64,000 nt of DNA from Papio anubis (GCF_008728515.1 NC_044981.1:99026043-99090042); one strand, 5' to 3'; counted from the first letter of the stretch, positions 34,341 through 48,025 are shown. Made by a program: numbers and translations. Notes: generated from the letters alone by a model not told the origin.

Positions 34341-35900
34341 TGAGATTACACATTCTACTACAGTGCACGTTAGGAACTTAACTGAAGTGCTCCTTTTCTT
34401 ATTTGATTAGTGAAATCATATATTTGAAATAAACAAATTTCTTTCAAGATTTAATGGTTTAAATCCTTAAAAAGGGATAACTGGCATTCAGTTTCAGCCA
34501 GCGCACGTGAAGTTCACTTTCAGAATCCAAATTTATTGTGTCTAATGAAGGTAAGGTACAAGAGATAATATAGAAAAATATAAAACATGGTTCTTGCTTT
34601 TGATCTGGTTGTGTAATAAGTCATAAATATGCATGCCACTTTTAAGCAAAATTAAATAAAAATACAACAGATTAAATATATTCAATGTAAGAATAAGTGC
34701 TGAATAAGTGGCTGATAAATAATAAACCACCTGAGTTGAAAAGGGAACACATCACACTGAAGGCCAAAATGATTGAGGAAAATCCCTACATCTTATAATG
34801 GTGAAGGGAAGAATGGATCAGAAGCAACGAAAGTATGTTAGGAGTAGAAAGGACAATAGAAATGAAGGAAAATTTTATGATTATCTGAAAGTCTAAATGG
34901 ACTTTCAAAAAATTAAAAGCATCAGTACCATTCAAAAACCAAGGAAATTAGAAAAACAAACAAACTCAAATAAGTATAACTTATTAGCTATTCCACATAC
35001 CCACAACTTATTTAGTAACATTTCTATACTAGAATAAAATCAACTATATGCATTGAAAGCAATGAAATCCTATGATAAATTCTAGAATTTTAATTCAGGA
35101 ATTATGAGATGCTTTATAAAGTCATATAAACAAGAAGCTCTCATGTTTAGATTTTTGCCAAATGCAAGATATGTATTTTAATAGACTTATGGTTGTTTTT
35201 TGTTTGTTTTTTTTAACATGCAAGAAGAAAAGGGTAGTATCCCACCTCCCACCCACCCCAGCCAAGGAATTTAGGATGTTTTGCTATCACCTTCATTGTT
35301 TATCTTAAAGTTACATACATGTTTTCTACATCCAGACATCCAGACATCCAGTCTTTCCAGAAACACACAGCCACAGCGAAGACTCTCAGACAGAAATGTC
35401 TTTCTTAGGGATGATGATTCTAGAGTAAAATTTGAAGTTCAATTTGCCATGAAATTGTATCACATTATGGTTAATGACACATTAATTTTACATTTTCTGT
35501 TAGGTTTTCTTTAGAATCTCAGCAATGTTTAAAACCAAGTGAATTTTCTAGATGAGAAATGCACTGCAATGTGCTTTTAAAAAAAGGACATCGAGAAGAT
35601 ATAAGTATATGGGTGTCTACCATTTATCCTCTCTGCTAAATAAGAGTAAGTATTCAATCCTCCAAACATTTAATGTTAGCTCAATCATTAGTGGAAATGC
35701 ACTAGACTACTACAATATTTTTGTTAATTTGTTTAAGTAAAACAAAAATATTTAAAATAAAATCTTACTTCCTTTTCATGGCACGTGTCTTTTAAAAGCA
35801 AACTTGAACTTACAGAAACTAAATCTATTAAGAGAATACTTGCCTTTATTTGTGATTTTATATAATTTGTTTCTGGCTAATGTTTTCCAGAAAATTTCTT
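34341..35900. other. Unassigned sequence
   Basis: 34530-34740 has weak resemblance to L2 complement. 35331-35354 holds three tandem copies of a CCAGACAT unit. Frames at 35281-35514 and 35552-35740 have no known domain. Confidence 0.35.
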
Positions 35901-37923
35901 TGGGTAGTTGCTGTTAGAGTATGAGTTCTTGCTAGAGTGAGATGCCCCTAACTCTCTATTGACCTGGATGAAATAGAAGTATTCACAGTTCTCAAGACTA
36001 TGTAGATTCCAAGACCAAACAGAATTTTTCGCTGTATTTAAAAAAAAAAAAAACAACTTTCTCTAGTGCCTCCTAAACACTTCAAAGGATCCTGCAGAGG
36101 GTCCAATGGGATCTCATCCTCCTTGTTTGAATTATTTTAGAAGTAGGAACCATGAACATAGCCTTACATGAGAGAGAGATAAATAATGCACATCTTTATG
36201 TTCAGAATTTTACATTTAGTGCGACTCCCTTACATTCTCTATTTCTTTGCAGGATTAAAATCAATACAGTAGGTATAAAAATATATTGTAACAGCAAATA
36301 CTCTTTCCTTAGGAATCAAGAAAGCAGAGTGCAACCAGGAGAGCCTGGAACCAGGACTTTGCTCCATCCTGACATGAGGTAGGAATGTCTCCCGGATTTT
36401 CTCTTTTCCCACTTCCTCATATGGAAATTGAGAAATAAGGGACATATGTTCTGTGTATTTTTTAATAATTATTGTGAGATTCATGTAAGGGAGTATTTTG
36501 GGAAAAAAAACTTTGTAAACTGCAAGGTACTGAATAAATCTTTAAGCTGTAATTTCTTAAAATACAAATCTCAAAAATCACTGATAGTGAAGAGAAAAAA
36601 AAATTTGGTGAATTGCCACCTCTGGGCAACGTGGTAATATGCTCAGTACAAGCACATCTCATCCTGTAGGTGAATCCTCAGTACTTCCTAAGTTTAGTCT
36701 ATTCTCCTCTTTTTAAATAAATTCAGCAGCCTGTGCTATTATACTAACTATATTCTTTGCAGTGCAGGACTTAAAAAAAAATCCACACATAAAAATACAC
36801 AAGCTTTTCAAATCTCACACAGAAATTAGATTTGGACTGCAGCTCTGAGACCTATTACTCAATATTTATTAAGATAGGCATGTGATTTAAAACTAAGATG
36901 AGGACAGAAAATGCAATCATTATCCATCTCTTTGGTATATCTGTGAAAAGCTATTATGACCTATTTCATTACACCTTTTCATTATGCTATTTACTGTGCT
37001 AATTGAGACTGTAACATTGGAGATACAGAAATGATTCCTTAAACACCTAGCATATACAAGAGTAAATAAGACAGTGCACTTAAGGACTTATTTTTATGCT
37101 ATAGTACAGAATTACTCATGAAAACTCACAAAGTAAAGACAGTTGATTGTCATTTAAGAAGAGAGAGCAGTGACAAGTATGTCTCCTTTATCCATTTGAT
37201 CGCTTCATTAATAAATTGCCAATCAAGTCAGAATCACTCCTCAGAACCAAAGCCTTCACCTATCAGAAATGTAACTAGGGTCACCTTGAGTTGGAACTGC
37301 CTAAGAGACACCTTTGTTCCCTCCATACTTCTATACTTGCCCTTGATGTCAGAAACATTTTTCAAAATATGAAGCCTTCACTTAATAATTTTAGTTGTGG
37401 CTCAATGTGAAATTTTTTTTATTTTTATGAAAAAAAACTTTGCAAATTAACTTGATTAAATTTCTCATAAACAATTCAAAACTGATAAAATAAAACAGAA
37501 ATAATGCTCTTAATTTATGTCAATGGAATACGACAACAACCTTTCTTAGGTGAACATTTAATGTGTACAAGTTATGCTGACAAAGGTATTTCTTCCTTAA
37601 AAGTTACATTTCATGGTAATGGATTTTTAAATAGGTGACTAATGTTTTTGACAAGCCTGAAATTTCTGGAAATGTTCCCTCATTCATCGGAACAAAACGA
37701 TTTAGCATGAATCTTTGGGTCATGATACTTAGAAGTCTTTAGAAAAAATCTGAAGCAAGTTTTTCAACTCTTATTTTTAGATGAAGTAAATATGTATAGA
37801 TTAAACTTAACTGGCTGCATTCAGCATTATACAGAAGGAGTGAAATATTTGTGACTTTAACTCTTACTTAATGGTTTACAAAATATAATACGAATTTCAA
37901 GATTTCACTTCAAAAAACAGACA
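35901..37923. other. Unassigned sequence
   Basis: No gene or repeat recognised. A-runs at 36038-36052 and 36772-36781. Frames at 36152-36382, 36239-36484 and 37118-37372 have no recognisable domain. Confidence 0.4.
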
Positions 37924-38007
37924 CTTCATGCTTTTAGAAGGAGAGTTATGTAATAATCAAGTATATGTCTCTTCATACTTTTAGAAGAAGAGTTATGTAA
38001 TAATCAA
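37924..38007. repeat. 37-bp direct repeat, period 47
   Basis: Unit 37924-37960 (begins CTTCATGCTTTTAGAAGGAG, ends TAATAATCAA) recurs at 37971-38007 with two mismatches. Confidence 0.93.
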
Positions 38008-38689
38008 AATTGGAGAGCAGTGAGATATTTTGCAGTTTGAAAACTGGCTACTCACGTCAGTTACTTGAAATGAAGTACTTAGCAAAGAAATCTAATAAAG
38101 CTTTACATGTTAACATTTCATAAGTCTGTAGTGGACATGTAGTGGTTGCTAACATTTTAACTTTAAATACACAGTGAGCTCAGATTTAAGATTTATTTTG
38201 CATGAGAGGAAAATAATAAATATTCAACCCGTAAATGTTTTAAATACCTGATTTGGATCTTGTTACCACATCAAATAAAGCAGCTCAAGCTTAATTCTTA
38301 TATAGCCAAAAAATATAAAAATTTAAATACACACACACAGACACACATACATTCTACAATGTTTCTGTTCAACAGCTGACTCTGAAAATATAAAACAAAG
38401 TTCTGAATTTTGTTTCTAAAGCAATCCAAACGTATTTAAATATCTACAAATTTTTCTTGAATAATGTGTTAATCTTATGAAATTTAATTTTTAAGCAGGT
38501 GAAATTTAGCATTGTCAGTCTAAATCAAGGAGTGGATATGGGGATTTGTTCTTTTCAGTGATTTATTTTCATTTGACAATTAATCATGGATACCTCAGTG
38601 CATTTTTTCGGAGTCATATCATATTGCCAACATAAAATTACTATTTTCTCATAAGGAATCAGCCGAAAAAAAATCGCCTTGCATGGATT
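38008..38689. other. Unassigned AT-rich sequence
   Basis: Contains a short CA run at 38329-38350. Otherwise nothing recognised. Confidence 0.45.
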
Positions 38690-39045
38690 TTATCCCATGC
38701 TGTTAAATGCATGAATAAATGATGAGGTTCCTTTGATGTAAGTCAGGATTCTGAGGGAGTGCCTGTGGTATCGCAGAGACAAGTTCCAGGGACACAAAAT
38801 ATTGCTCCTCAAAAAGTAAACCCCAGATATTTTCAGTTGGGAACACTTGGGGGTCACATGTTTAGTCTCTGCATGGCCTGCTGTTGTGACTCCATCACAA
38901 ATGATCATCCCTCCACACCTGTCACTTATTACCAATGCAGGTGTGCAGGCAACAGTGGAAGAGGTGAGGAGCAATCTTCGCCCACAATTAAGTGCCTCCC
39001 ACATCCAGGGGTTTCTTGTCTTTATCACTAGATATGGAGTTTAGG
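38690..39045. other. Unassigned GC-richer segment with frames on both strands
   Basis: Minus-strand frame of 112 codons (38690-39028) and overlapping plus-strand frames (38759-39031, 38847-39044). No domain recognised. Local composition is unlike the flanks, so it may be an old transposon or exon-like relic. Confidence 0.35.
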
Positions 39046-39362
39046 TTTGTCAACATGAGTTCCTTTTAATACTCATGCTTCTTTTCAGTGACTGTTACAT
39101 TATTCATTTTTGAATACCATGCATTATTCCAACATTTCTCTGTTTGCCATGGGCATAGGAGTGGCTTCAGTTTCTTTCAAGTATATACTTTTATGAACTA
39201 CACAGTGAGAATCACAACTTATCTCGCCTTCTTCCTCCTCCATTCCTGCACCAGCTACATACCTTCCTTCTTTTTGTCCACCTGAATTTTCTCCATCTCC
39301 TACTCCTCCTACCTCTATTACTACTACAGCATTCTGGATACCTTTCGGTTGCTTACACAGGG
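39046..39362. other. Unassigned sequence
   Basis: Pyrimidine-rich plus strand at 39225-39310. Nothing recognised. Confidence 0.4.
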
Positions 39363-39525
39363 CAGCCTAAGCACTACACATATTTTCAATTTTTTAATCA
39401 TTTGGTAAATATTCCTCTTCTTCTGTCCATTTTAGAGATTAAAGGAATAAGATCGACAAGGTTAATTAATTTGGCCTTGAGACCTTTGTAGAGCTACAAG
39501 TTGAATCCATGTCCGTCTAAAGATT
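39363..39525 (-). mobile_element. MIR SINE
   Basis: Complement of MIR in order: TAAGCACTACACATATTTTC, CCATTTTAGAGATTAAAGGA, AGCTACAAGTTGAATCCATG (complement of the tRNA-derived B-box end). Confidence 0.65.
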
Positions 39526-40380
39526 TAGCAGAAATAAATTCTTCTTTCTCTGCTGTAAGAAACACTGTCCATCCTGTGAAGAATAAGCCCTCCGTTCTAA
39601 ACTACATTTCCTTCTATAATCTATACTCCACTTCGTATAAACTTTTATTTCTCTATTTTTTTCATTCCCGATGCCACACTTTATGATATGTCTTATCGGT
39701 CTTGCCTCCAAGGCACTCAGCACTTCATAGCATTAAATAATCCTCACATCCAAAGAACACCGTACACACATAAAAATGTACGTAGAAATATCCTTGAAAA
39801 TAACTTACTTATTTTTGTTACACACTTTTTGGCACGAATGGGTAGGTTTATGAACTAATGTTCTACCCGCTTTATTGTTTTATTTTGAAAAACAAACTTC
39901 CAGGGAGTTCATGTTTACCTTGGTTACATCATTGTCTAGTAAATACTAGGATACTTAGGTATAATTTAAGATTAAGAGAAAACATAAATGAAAGTTTTAG
40001 TGGTTCCTTACTCTTCTGTCCCACAAGTAGTAGCTTATTTCCTTTCTAGGACATTATAAGGCAAATTTGAATTTAAAAGGTATAAAGTTCATATAAATTC
40101 ACTCAAGAAATATGTTATGAGTGTGGCAATTGGCTGAGGTTAAAGATAAATGTAACTGCAGGAAAATTAATATAAAAACACACATTTTTGAAGTCAATTT
40201 ATTTCATACTTCACTTTCAAAAGATTCTAATTTATTTGCATTCTCTGCAGTATCAACAAATATCCTAAATATTAATACTCTTTGACCAAAATGTTAGTTA
40301 CCTTTTTCAAATACCTTAAGATATTTTTACCATTCAACACATTTTCCTCATAGAATATTCATATACATTTTTGTCATTTA
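39526..40380. other. Unassigned sequence
   Basis: Nothing recognised. Confidence 0.4.
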
Positions 40381-40520
40381 TATTCATATATTTGAAGGTA
40401 GGCAGAGGAAGATATAATCACCATTAAAAGGTAATTTAAATTCAAAGAAATTACATCACTTTTCTAGTGCCTAAGAGTGATAGAACCAAGAGAAGAGACT
40501 GTGATGCAGACTTTTTAAGA
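40381..40520 (-). mobile_element. MIR SINE, tentative
   Basis: GAAGGTAGGCAGAGGAAGAT, TTCAAAGAAATTACATCACT and GAGTGATAGAACCAAGAG track the MIR complement loosely. Confidence 0.42.
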
Positions 40521-41514
40521 AAATTTACTCTAAATTGATATGTCAGTGATGGTTATTTTCACAAATTATTGCCGACTTTTGGGTGGCTCACAATTTCCTT
40601 TGCCATCCTCAGTTATGTCAAAATAGTTCTCTAATTTGGCTTGTAATTTAAAAATGCAAATTTCCATAAGAAATTATCCACAAATATAATTCTATAAGCA
40701 CAATCGAAACTGAGGTTGAGTACTTATTCTATGTGTAACATGACCATGACAGGCATTATGGATGTTAACCAAAAATCATAAAATTCACCTGGTTTGTATC
40801 TGAGCAAAATTGTTTTATGTACTTTATACACCTTCCTTCCCAGTTGCCAGATCAGTTATTCTATTTTTATTATAATAGATCAAACTGAGATAAATATAAA
40901 AAATAAAGAGAAACTTTTTTTCAAAACTGAATGTAGCATATTTTAATTTAAAAAATCACTATTTTATTGGTTAAGTTTTTCATGATTTTATTAAAATCAT
41001 CACTGCTCTAAAGATTAATATACCTACATATTTACATACAGGAACACTTATATTCTTAGAAAAAATATTTAGTGGTGGAATTGACGTAGGAAATATTTGA
41101 GAATATAGCAAGTGTTCTTTTTTAATACCTTAAGATGGTGAAATAAATGTTTCTAGAATTCTATAGGTCTTTAACCAGAAAGTTCAGTTCATGTGCCAAC
41201 AGTAGTCAATTAGATCATACAACTATGTAAATTGGGCAAAGACATAACAAAAGGGATGTGGTACAAATTGACGAGTGACTACTCCCCCACCTTACAGATC
41301 AATGAGGTCTGTTTGAAGAACTATAGGTCACAAATAGAGACTTTTACTGAAGACAGTCTAAAAGCAATTAGTGTGGTACTCATTTGCTAGTTCAAGAGGC
41401 TTTCTACTGACACTGGGGACTTACCTGGCATTATTCTAGCAGGTTTAAATTATTTATCTGGATACACCCAGCGACATAACCACAAAATTTTAGGTAGCAT
41501 TTTTTTAAACTAAA
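40521..41514. other. Unassigned sequence
   Basis: Nothing recognised. Confidence 0.4.
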
Positions 41515-41830
41515 CTTGGCTTAAACTATGCAGATTTATTGTCTCACATGACAAAAATCCAGAAAGAAGTAAGTCCATGGTTGATTAAGTCAGAGGCTCA
41601 CCAGTGTCAGGGATCTCAATCACCTGCTCTGCACATCTCTTGGTGTCCCCATATGTTTGTTTGCAAGTTTTACATCAATACTGCAAGCATCATGTCTCCA
41701 AGGCAGTAAGGAAAATGGGGGCCGGCAGTGGGGTGAGCATTTCTTTACATCTCTCTTGTATTAGTTCTCTGGCAAAATTCCCTGACTTATTAAACTGAAT
41801 TGGGTCAGATGCTCAACTCCAAATTAATCC
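41515..41830. repeat. Interspersed repeat of unnamed family, tentative
   Basis: TATGCAGATTTATTGTCTCA with AAAAATCCAGAAAGAAGTAA and later GCAAGCATCATGTCTCCAAG resemble a common old mammalian repeat whose name I cannot give with confidence. The frame at 41604-41798 is incidental. Confidence 0.38.
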
Positions 41831-43895
41831 TTAATAAAAGAGAAAGGAATTTCCATGTTTTACACAGAGCAAAAAGTCCTAGAGTGCATAGGGCCCACTT
41901 TCTCTTAGCATACCCTCATCAATTTCCTAACAAAATCAGATTCTATTAGCAAGAAAACAGGAAGAATTTGTTAGACGCACAATTGAAAGAGCTAACCAGT
42001 CTGTTCCCAAAAGAAGCTTATTTCGTCACAGGCATTTTTGTTCAAATTTCCTCAGTATTTTTTCCAATTTTATATAAATTTTGCATCTTTCAGTGAATAA
42101 TTCTAAAAACTCTCATTTTTTACCATTTCTGTTAAGTGAAAATAGCTATATTCCTTATAAAATAACCAAATTTGGCTCACTCTCTGAACCTCATAGAACT
42201 GAGAAGTAGAGGAGCAAATTTACTAATTATGTCAAATATATTATCCAGAATAGCCCACAGCTAAACTAGATAAATGAAGACCTATGCCCCATCAGACTCA
42301 CTAACAGAGGGATGCTTTGAAGCTCACTATAGAACATTGTTAAGGCTCCTTAAGGCTCTTAATCATACCAGAACACCTAAAAGTCTGAAACAAACAAAAA
42401 ATGTTCCAAGATTGTCCCTTACATATGAAAAGAAGCTAACCTTAAATACCAATAGGATTCTAGAGTTGAGCAAACCTTCAAAATATATTGAATCAACTTC
42501 AGACAGAAAGATTCTATACAAATATCATTTTTTTCCCAAACTACCACAGCACTGAACTTTCTGGCACTATATCTGCCCTTGTCGAACTAAAAGCCAGGAC
42601 CCACTGAAGGCACAATTTTATTTCAATATTACAAATTTAAATACGTTACCTATTTGCAGATTGACATGTGTTATAAATCAAACTTCATGTACTAACAAAA
42701 TGATAAGACACATATATCATAACCCAGAATTATTGAGATTTATAAAAATAATATTTATACTTAAGGAGGAGCTAATTCATAGGGCTACATGTCATTGAAA
42801 ACAGGATTAACCATGAAGACTCAGAGAAGATGGATGTAATAGCACCAATCCATGGAAAATCCAAAAGTGTGATCATAACGAAGAAAGAACTGTTGGGTGA
42901 AAATTAGAGTTACTTGCTTTAAGGATGTACTCTTCAATGAGAAAGAAAATGTCGTACTGGGAATTACACTAACTCATATAAGTTTTCAAGTGAGTTTAAT
43001 GGAATTTTTAAATACAAATATTCTCATTTTACAAGGTAATTCACAAATAAAATATAATTCAAATGAGAGAATTTTGGTTTAAGGACAATTTTGTTAACTA
43101 AGAAAGTAAGAACTCATGTGATTTTTAGTGATGGAGATAGAGATTTTTGGAAAATTATGATTCTTCTTACTCCTTAAAAAACTCATTTGCTAAAATTAAC
43201 ATAGTATAAGACATTTTTACATGTCCGGTACTTTAGCATAGGTGTTTTATATCCTTTACTAGAATAAGTTATATGTGTATCACTGTGAGAACAGGCTGCT
43301 GTATGCAAAAATGTAGCTGTTGACAGTCTGGTAAAGGTGTGAACAAACCAGCAGGGAGATTCTCCAAATTGACAATACATTGAGATTAATTTTTTTAAAC
43401 ATTCATTGCTACTCAATGTCATATTAGGCACTGTGGGACTGAGAGGAGAGTCTGCACAGTTTTTATCACATGTGCCTTGATTTCAAGAAAATATATGCAA
43501 GACATACTCCTCAAGGAAAGATATGGAAAGTTGAACAATTAAAGATGACAAACAATTAAATATAAAATAAATGCTTTAGATCATAATTATCCTGTAATGA
43601 GAGGGTTTCTCAAGGGTGATCTACAGAATACTTCCTAGTTCTGTCTGACACTGAAAAAGTGTTTGATTAAACACAACTGTAAAATTTGTCATCTCATACC
43701 TCACTGTTAAAGCTCATATTTCACACTAACACATGACATTTCTCAACCTCGAAACTTATATATTAACCAAGCTTGTTTACCCTTAATGGAATATTTTCCA
43801 AATTGATTTAATGATAAAATACCCAGCATCAACTAATATTTTGTGTAAACAGTTTTATTTTCTACACATTTTAGGAGATGCCACTAGAGGTGAGA
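41831..43895. other. Unassigned sequence
   Basis: No gene or repeat recognised. The frame at 42274-42555 (93 codons, plus) is Lys/Thr/Leu-rich with no domain. Confidence 0.4.
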
Positions 43896-44035
43896 AGTGA
43901 ACTAGGACTTTGCAGATGAGTCTTAGGCATCATTGTGGAGGTGGAACTTCAGCTGAGTCTTGAGGCAGCAAATACTTTTTGTGTCTGCAGACAGAGGCAA
44001 ATTTGGAGAATGCTATAGGCAGATGGAAAAGAAAC
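43896..44035 (-). mobile_element. L2 fragment, tentative
   Basis: GGAGGTGGAACTTCAGCTGA, GTCTTGAGGCAGCAAATAC and GCTATAGGCAGATGG resemble L2 complement. Confidence 0.5.
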
Positions 44036-45277
44036 CTAACCTTTCAATGAGGAGTTTCAAGGAAACCTTAGAGCTCATCACTCAATCTTTTCTTTGAACT
44101 ACTTTGTTTCGGAAATTAATAATGATCTTGTCATAGGTCTGCAATCCACAACTTTAGGGAGGTAGTTAATTCTTCTCCCTTTTGATAGAACTTCCCTTGT
44201 GTTCTTCGGTTATCAAACTCTCTTGCAAGACTTCTGTTTTTTAAGCTAAATTTGTCCAGATTTTTAAATAAGTATCCACATCACTTTTTTTTTTGTACTT
44301 TCACCTATTCTTGTCATTATGTCCCTCAACATTTTAACCACCTAGTGATTACAATGGGAGAACTTCTCCAGAGGAATCTGAAATCTAATTTTTGGAAGAT
44401 ATTACTCTATTGAGTATTAAGGTCAGATCTTAATTCTCTCTGACCTTCATCTAATGGTCACAGTGCATGAAATACAGTCTATATTTGTCTAGATGGAAAA
44501 AGTAACTGATAAACCAGGATGATTCTTAAAGTGGGTTAGAAAAAAAACAGAAATAGATATGCTCCACAGTTACAACCTGTTAAAAAGAGGACAATGAAAG
44601 AATCATCCAATATCTTAGACTGTCAGTCAGACCAAAGATAATTGAGAAAGCCATATCTACTCCTGTTCCATTTCTTAATGCAGTTCAGTGATTGTCTCAC
44701 CAGGCATCCACCATAGACTAAGATAACACTATGGCTGTGGTTATCACAGTGACTTCTGAATTCTTATGTATTTGGAGATAAAGAAGACTATCCAGTTATC
44801 TGTGGGGTAATAATATTTTCTGCAGTTATCAATTAGCAGATCAATTTAGAGATGATATATTAACCTGGAGCACATTAATGTTTCCAAATCATCGTGGGAA
44901 CTAAAGGACTGGATAGCAAGTGATCCAGTTAATACAACAAAATTATATTCTATAAGTATTTTGGGAGACTTGGTGATGTTAGGATTATCTTGTTACTGGT
45001 GAAGGTAAACTTTAGTTTTCATACTGATTATCTCTAGGATAGTACCTTGCTGTTCAGATGAAAGAAAATGATAACAATATCCATAGCCATAATGATTCTT
45101 GATTGCAGGAGTGTGGATCATGTCTAAAATCGGAGATAGCTTTATGTGGTCCAAATCCTGTTTTAAAGCCAAGGTTGTACTTCAGTGTTCTTTCTCATGT
45201 TATGTATCTTTCCTGGCTTGAAGCTACCCAAAGGCTCAAATCATAAAGGGCTGTTTGTTAAACTTATAGCCAAATTT
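44036..45277. other. Unassigned sequence
   Basis: No repeat recognised with confidence. Moderately balanced composition at 44550-45250 could be internal sequence of an old retroelement, but no protein signal is visible. Confidence 0.35.
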
Positions 45278-45336
45278 ACTAGAATGCAGACTATTAAACA
45301 ATAATCACTAGAATGCAGACTATTAAATAATAAATA
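45278..45336. repeat. 29-bp tandem duplication
   Basis: ACTAGAATGCAGACTATTAA at 45278 recurs at 45307, followed by CAATAATC and ATAATAAA respectively. Confidence 0.92.
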
Positions 45337-45409
45337 AATTGGGGATATAATCAAGATATATTCACTAGATCTAAAGTAAAATAAGAATATAATCTAAGCT
45401 AAGAGTCAA

Positions 45410-45800
45410 GAGGTTTATTTTATTCAACCTCTGATTGGGGCTGGGATCTCCTGCTGCCAGAGGTTACCACTGGAAGTTTATGTGTGGTTTGGGGATATGT
45501 GTCTTGACTCCCCAGTTCAGTGGTCCTTCCTGCTACACAAATTCCAAACTCTGGCACCTCTTTCTTTAACACCAACCGACACCCCACAACATGACGGACA
45601 CTGTGACAGTGGCTTTGTGCCCTCAGCAGATGGTTTCTGTTCCCATTTCCTTGATGCCCTGTCAGAAGCAGGGTCCACTCCTCCAGCTCCCGCAGCCAAT
45701 ATGGCTTCCTCCAGCCTGTGTCTTAGAACTCAAGCCTCTTTCTGGAGGGTGGGGGAAGTCTAGTTCAAGTTTTAATGCAAGTTTTGCCTTTTTAGAGGCT
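45410..45800. other. GC-rich unassigned island
   Basis: Clearly richer in G+C than the 40-50 kb surroundings. Open frames run 45482-45763 (plus, 93 codons), 45591-45803 (plus) and 45517-45699 (minus). None has a known domain. It could be an LTR or an exon-like relic; I cannot choose. Confidence 0.4.
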
Positions 45801-47904
45801 TGATGTTGAATTGATTCCTGGGGTATCTTGCTTATCTGAAGATATCTAAATATCAGAAGTGGAGGTCAAAATGTTAATAACTTAGCATTAAAAATGAAAT
45901 TAAAGCAGTTAAAAAGGCTTAGTAAAATGCCACATGACTTGTTAAGATTCTATCAGCCAATCCATTTTCCCTAAGCTGCTGTTAGAAAAAAAAAAAAAAG
46001 AAAAATGGTGAATCAGAGAGCCATTATCAAAGGGGCAAACTGACTTGTCATGACTTGTGTGATGAAAAACAGCTTTGGCTGAATCTTGTACCTAATCTGA
46101 CCTAAGATTTCTATTTACACAAGGCTTTTCAACAGTTCAACTTCAATTGACAACTAAGAGAGCTGCCATTAGATTTTCTCAAGACTGGAAACAATGTAGG
46201 ATTTTCTTTTCTTCTAAAAATAACGACCATTTTTATTTGTCTCTATACTCTGTCTCTATACTTCCGCATCATTAAGTCAAACCACAGATATTTCTGGTTT
46301 CTGTGGTTACTCTTAGAAATTACTGTAACCATCTACTAATTTGCTCTTTATGCTTCCTGAAAGAGCTGCTTTGAGTATTATGGTTTTCACGTGATGTACT
46401 GCTAACATCTTCTGAAGTTCTAAGTTTTAATAACTGTCAAGATTTCTAACTCAGTCTCCTCTGTCAAATATAGCAATGCATGCACAAACAAAAATATTCT
46501 CACATTTCTGGCTAAAATATTTTTTCAAATGGCTCACTTATATCTCCCTACCTCATTTATTGCGCCTACTAATGAGAAGCTTCGAGATTCATTTAATTGA
46601 GATTCATTTTTAGAACCATGAGAATGCCCTAATATCTTCTTGGTCCTTTAGAGGAAACATTAAAACTGGCCGTAAGACTGACAGAGTTCACATATATGTT
46701 CTGTGACTCATGGTAAAAACACCACATACCATTAATAACCCATCTGTTCCATTTCTTGGTACGCTAGAGTGTAAGGTCTCTTGGTTCTAAGACTGTAACA
46801 GCTCAAATCTATTTGGTACACTAGCTACAACAGGTTAACATTAAGTTGGCTGCATTTCAAGCTAACAAAGCTGTCAGCAGTTCCAGGCCAGCTCCTAGAT
46901 TTTTTTTTTTTTTTTCCTTTTGGGATCATGCTTCCTTATTTCTTCTCTCCTGAATCTATTCTCATCTCTTTCTCTATTTCTTCAGCTTTTTATATTTGAC
47001 TACTACTAGCACATGGTCACTAATATCAGGTTCATTGGACAAATAGAGATTTTTCAATGACATATCTGTTTTATTACTAATGATAGTACATAAGCAAATA
47101 TTTACCGATAATGAGTCTGGGGTATCTATCTGGAAGGTTTGATGAGATAATACATACTCAGAGATCCAATATTGAGTCAGTCAGATCTTTCTCATATATT
47201 TTTTCTGTGGAGTCTGTGTGAAAAAAAATTTAAAATCAGGGAAAGTTTTGGGCAGGAGAAGCTAAAAACTCTAGAGAAGTTAGTCATATAGAGATTGCCA
47301 TTTCAAAATTAGAAATAAATATAAGACAAGCCTCTTTCCGATTTTTATATACCCTAGGGTATTTGTGTGCCCTTTAAGCTTAACCAGAGTTCCACTTTTG
47401 CTTGATTTGCAGAATGACCTTCAGAAAAAAGAGGTGTGAAGTGTTCTCTACCTTGTTTCATATTTACTCTGGTAAATGTGTGTTATCAACAGAATTGTCT
47501 AATATCAATCAACCATAAATTGTTTATATGCTTTTGTTTTCTAAATAAATAAACTTGCATTTGCAATTTATGTTTACTTTATCTCATATAATTTATTTTC
47601 TCCACCACAAAATATATCATGACACTTCCAATTTCAGAAATAAACAAGCATCACATTAAAATTTTGATCCTGGCCAACTCTTCTTAGAATTTCTTTTTCT
47701 ATTTAGTTTGGAAAATTCTGACTAACAGCTAAAGAAATGATATTACTTTGTAATAAATTTAGACTATTTCTGAATAGCACACCATCTTCAACTGCATTGT
47801 CCTCATGATGGACAAGTAGATAATTAGAAAAATCCAGAAGACTGACACGAATGTCATACAGAATATGTTCAACACTGGTATCTTTAGGCATACATATTTG
47901 TCAT
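45801..47904. other. Unassigned sequence
   Basis: A-run at 45986-45999, TGTCTCTATACT twice at 46239-46262, and a 17-base T-run at 46899-46915 with no Alu attached. No gene seen. Confidence 0.4.
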
Positions 47905-48025
47905 CTACTTGTTTGTCACAAAATAGCTGTAGGCCCTTAGGCAATTTATTTTTTAACCCTACATTTCCTTATCTGTAAAGTTGATATAATAAGAGTTACC
48001 TGTGTTAATTAAGGATGAGTCCTAG
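47905..48025 (+). mobile_element. MIR SINE
   Basis: GCTGTAGGCCCTTAGGCAAT, TTTCCTTATCTGTAAAGTTG and ATAATAAGAGTTACC match the MIR core and 3' half. Confidence 0.7.

Noticed and set aside
37020..37080. Possible L2 complement (GGAGATACAGAAATGATTCC)
   Set aside because: Match too short and isolated to support a call.
46899..46915. T-run as the tail of a minus-strand Alu or L1
   Set aside because: No Alu or L1 body follows it. Treated as a plain homopolymer.
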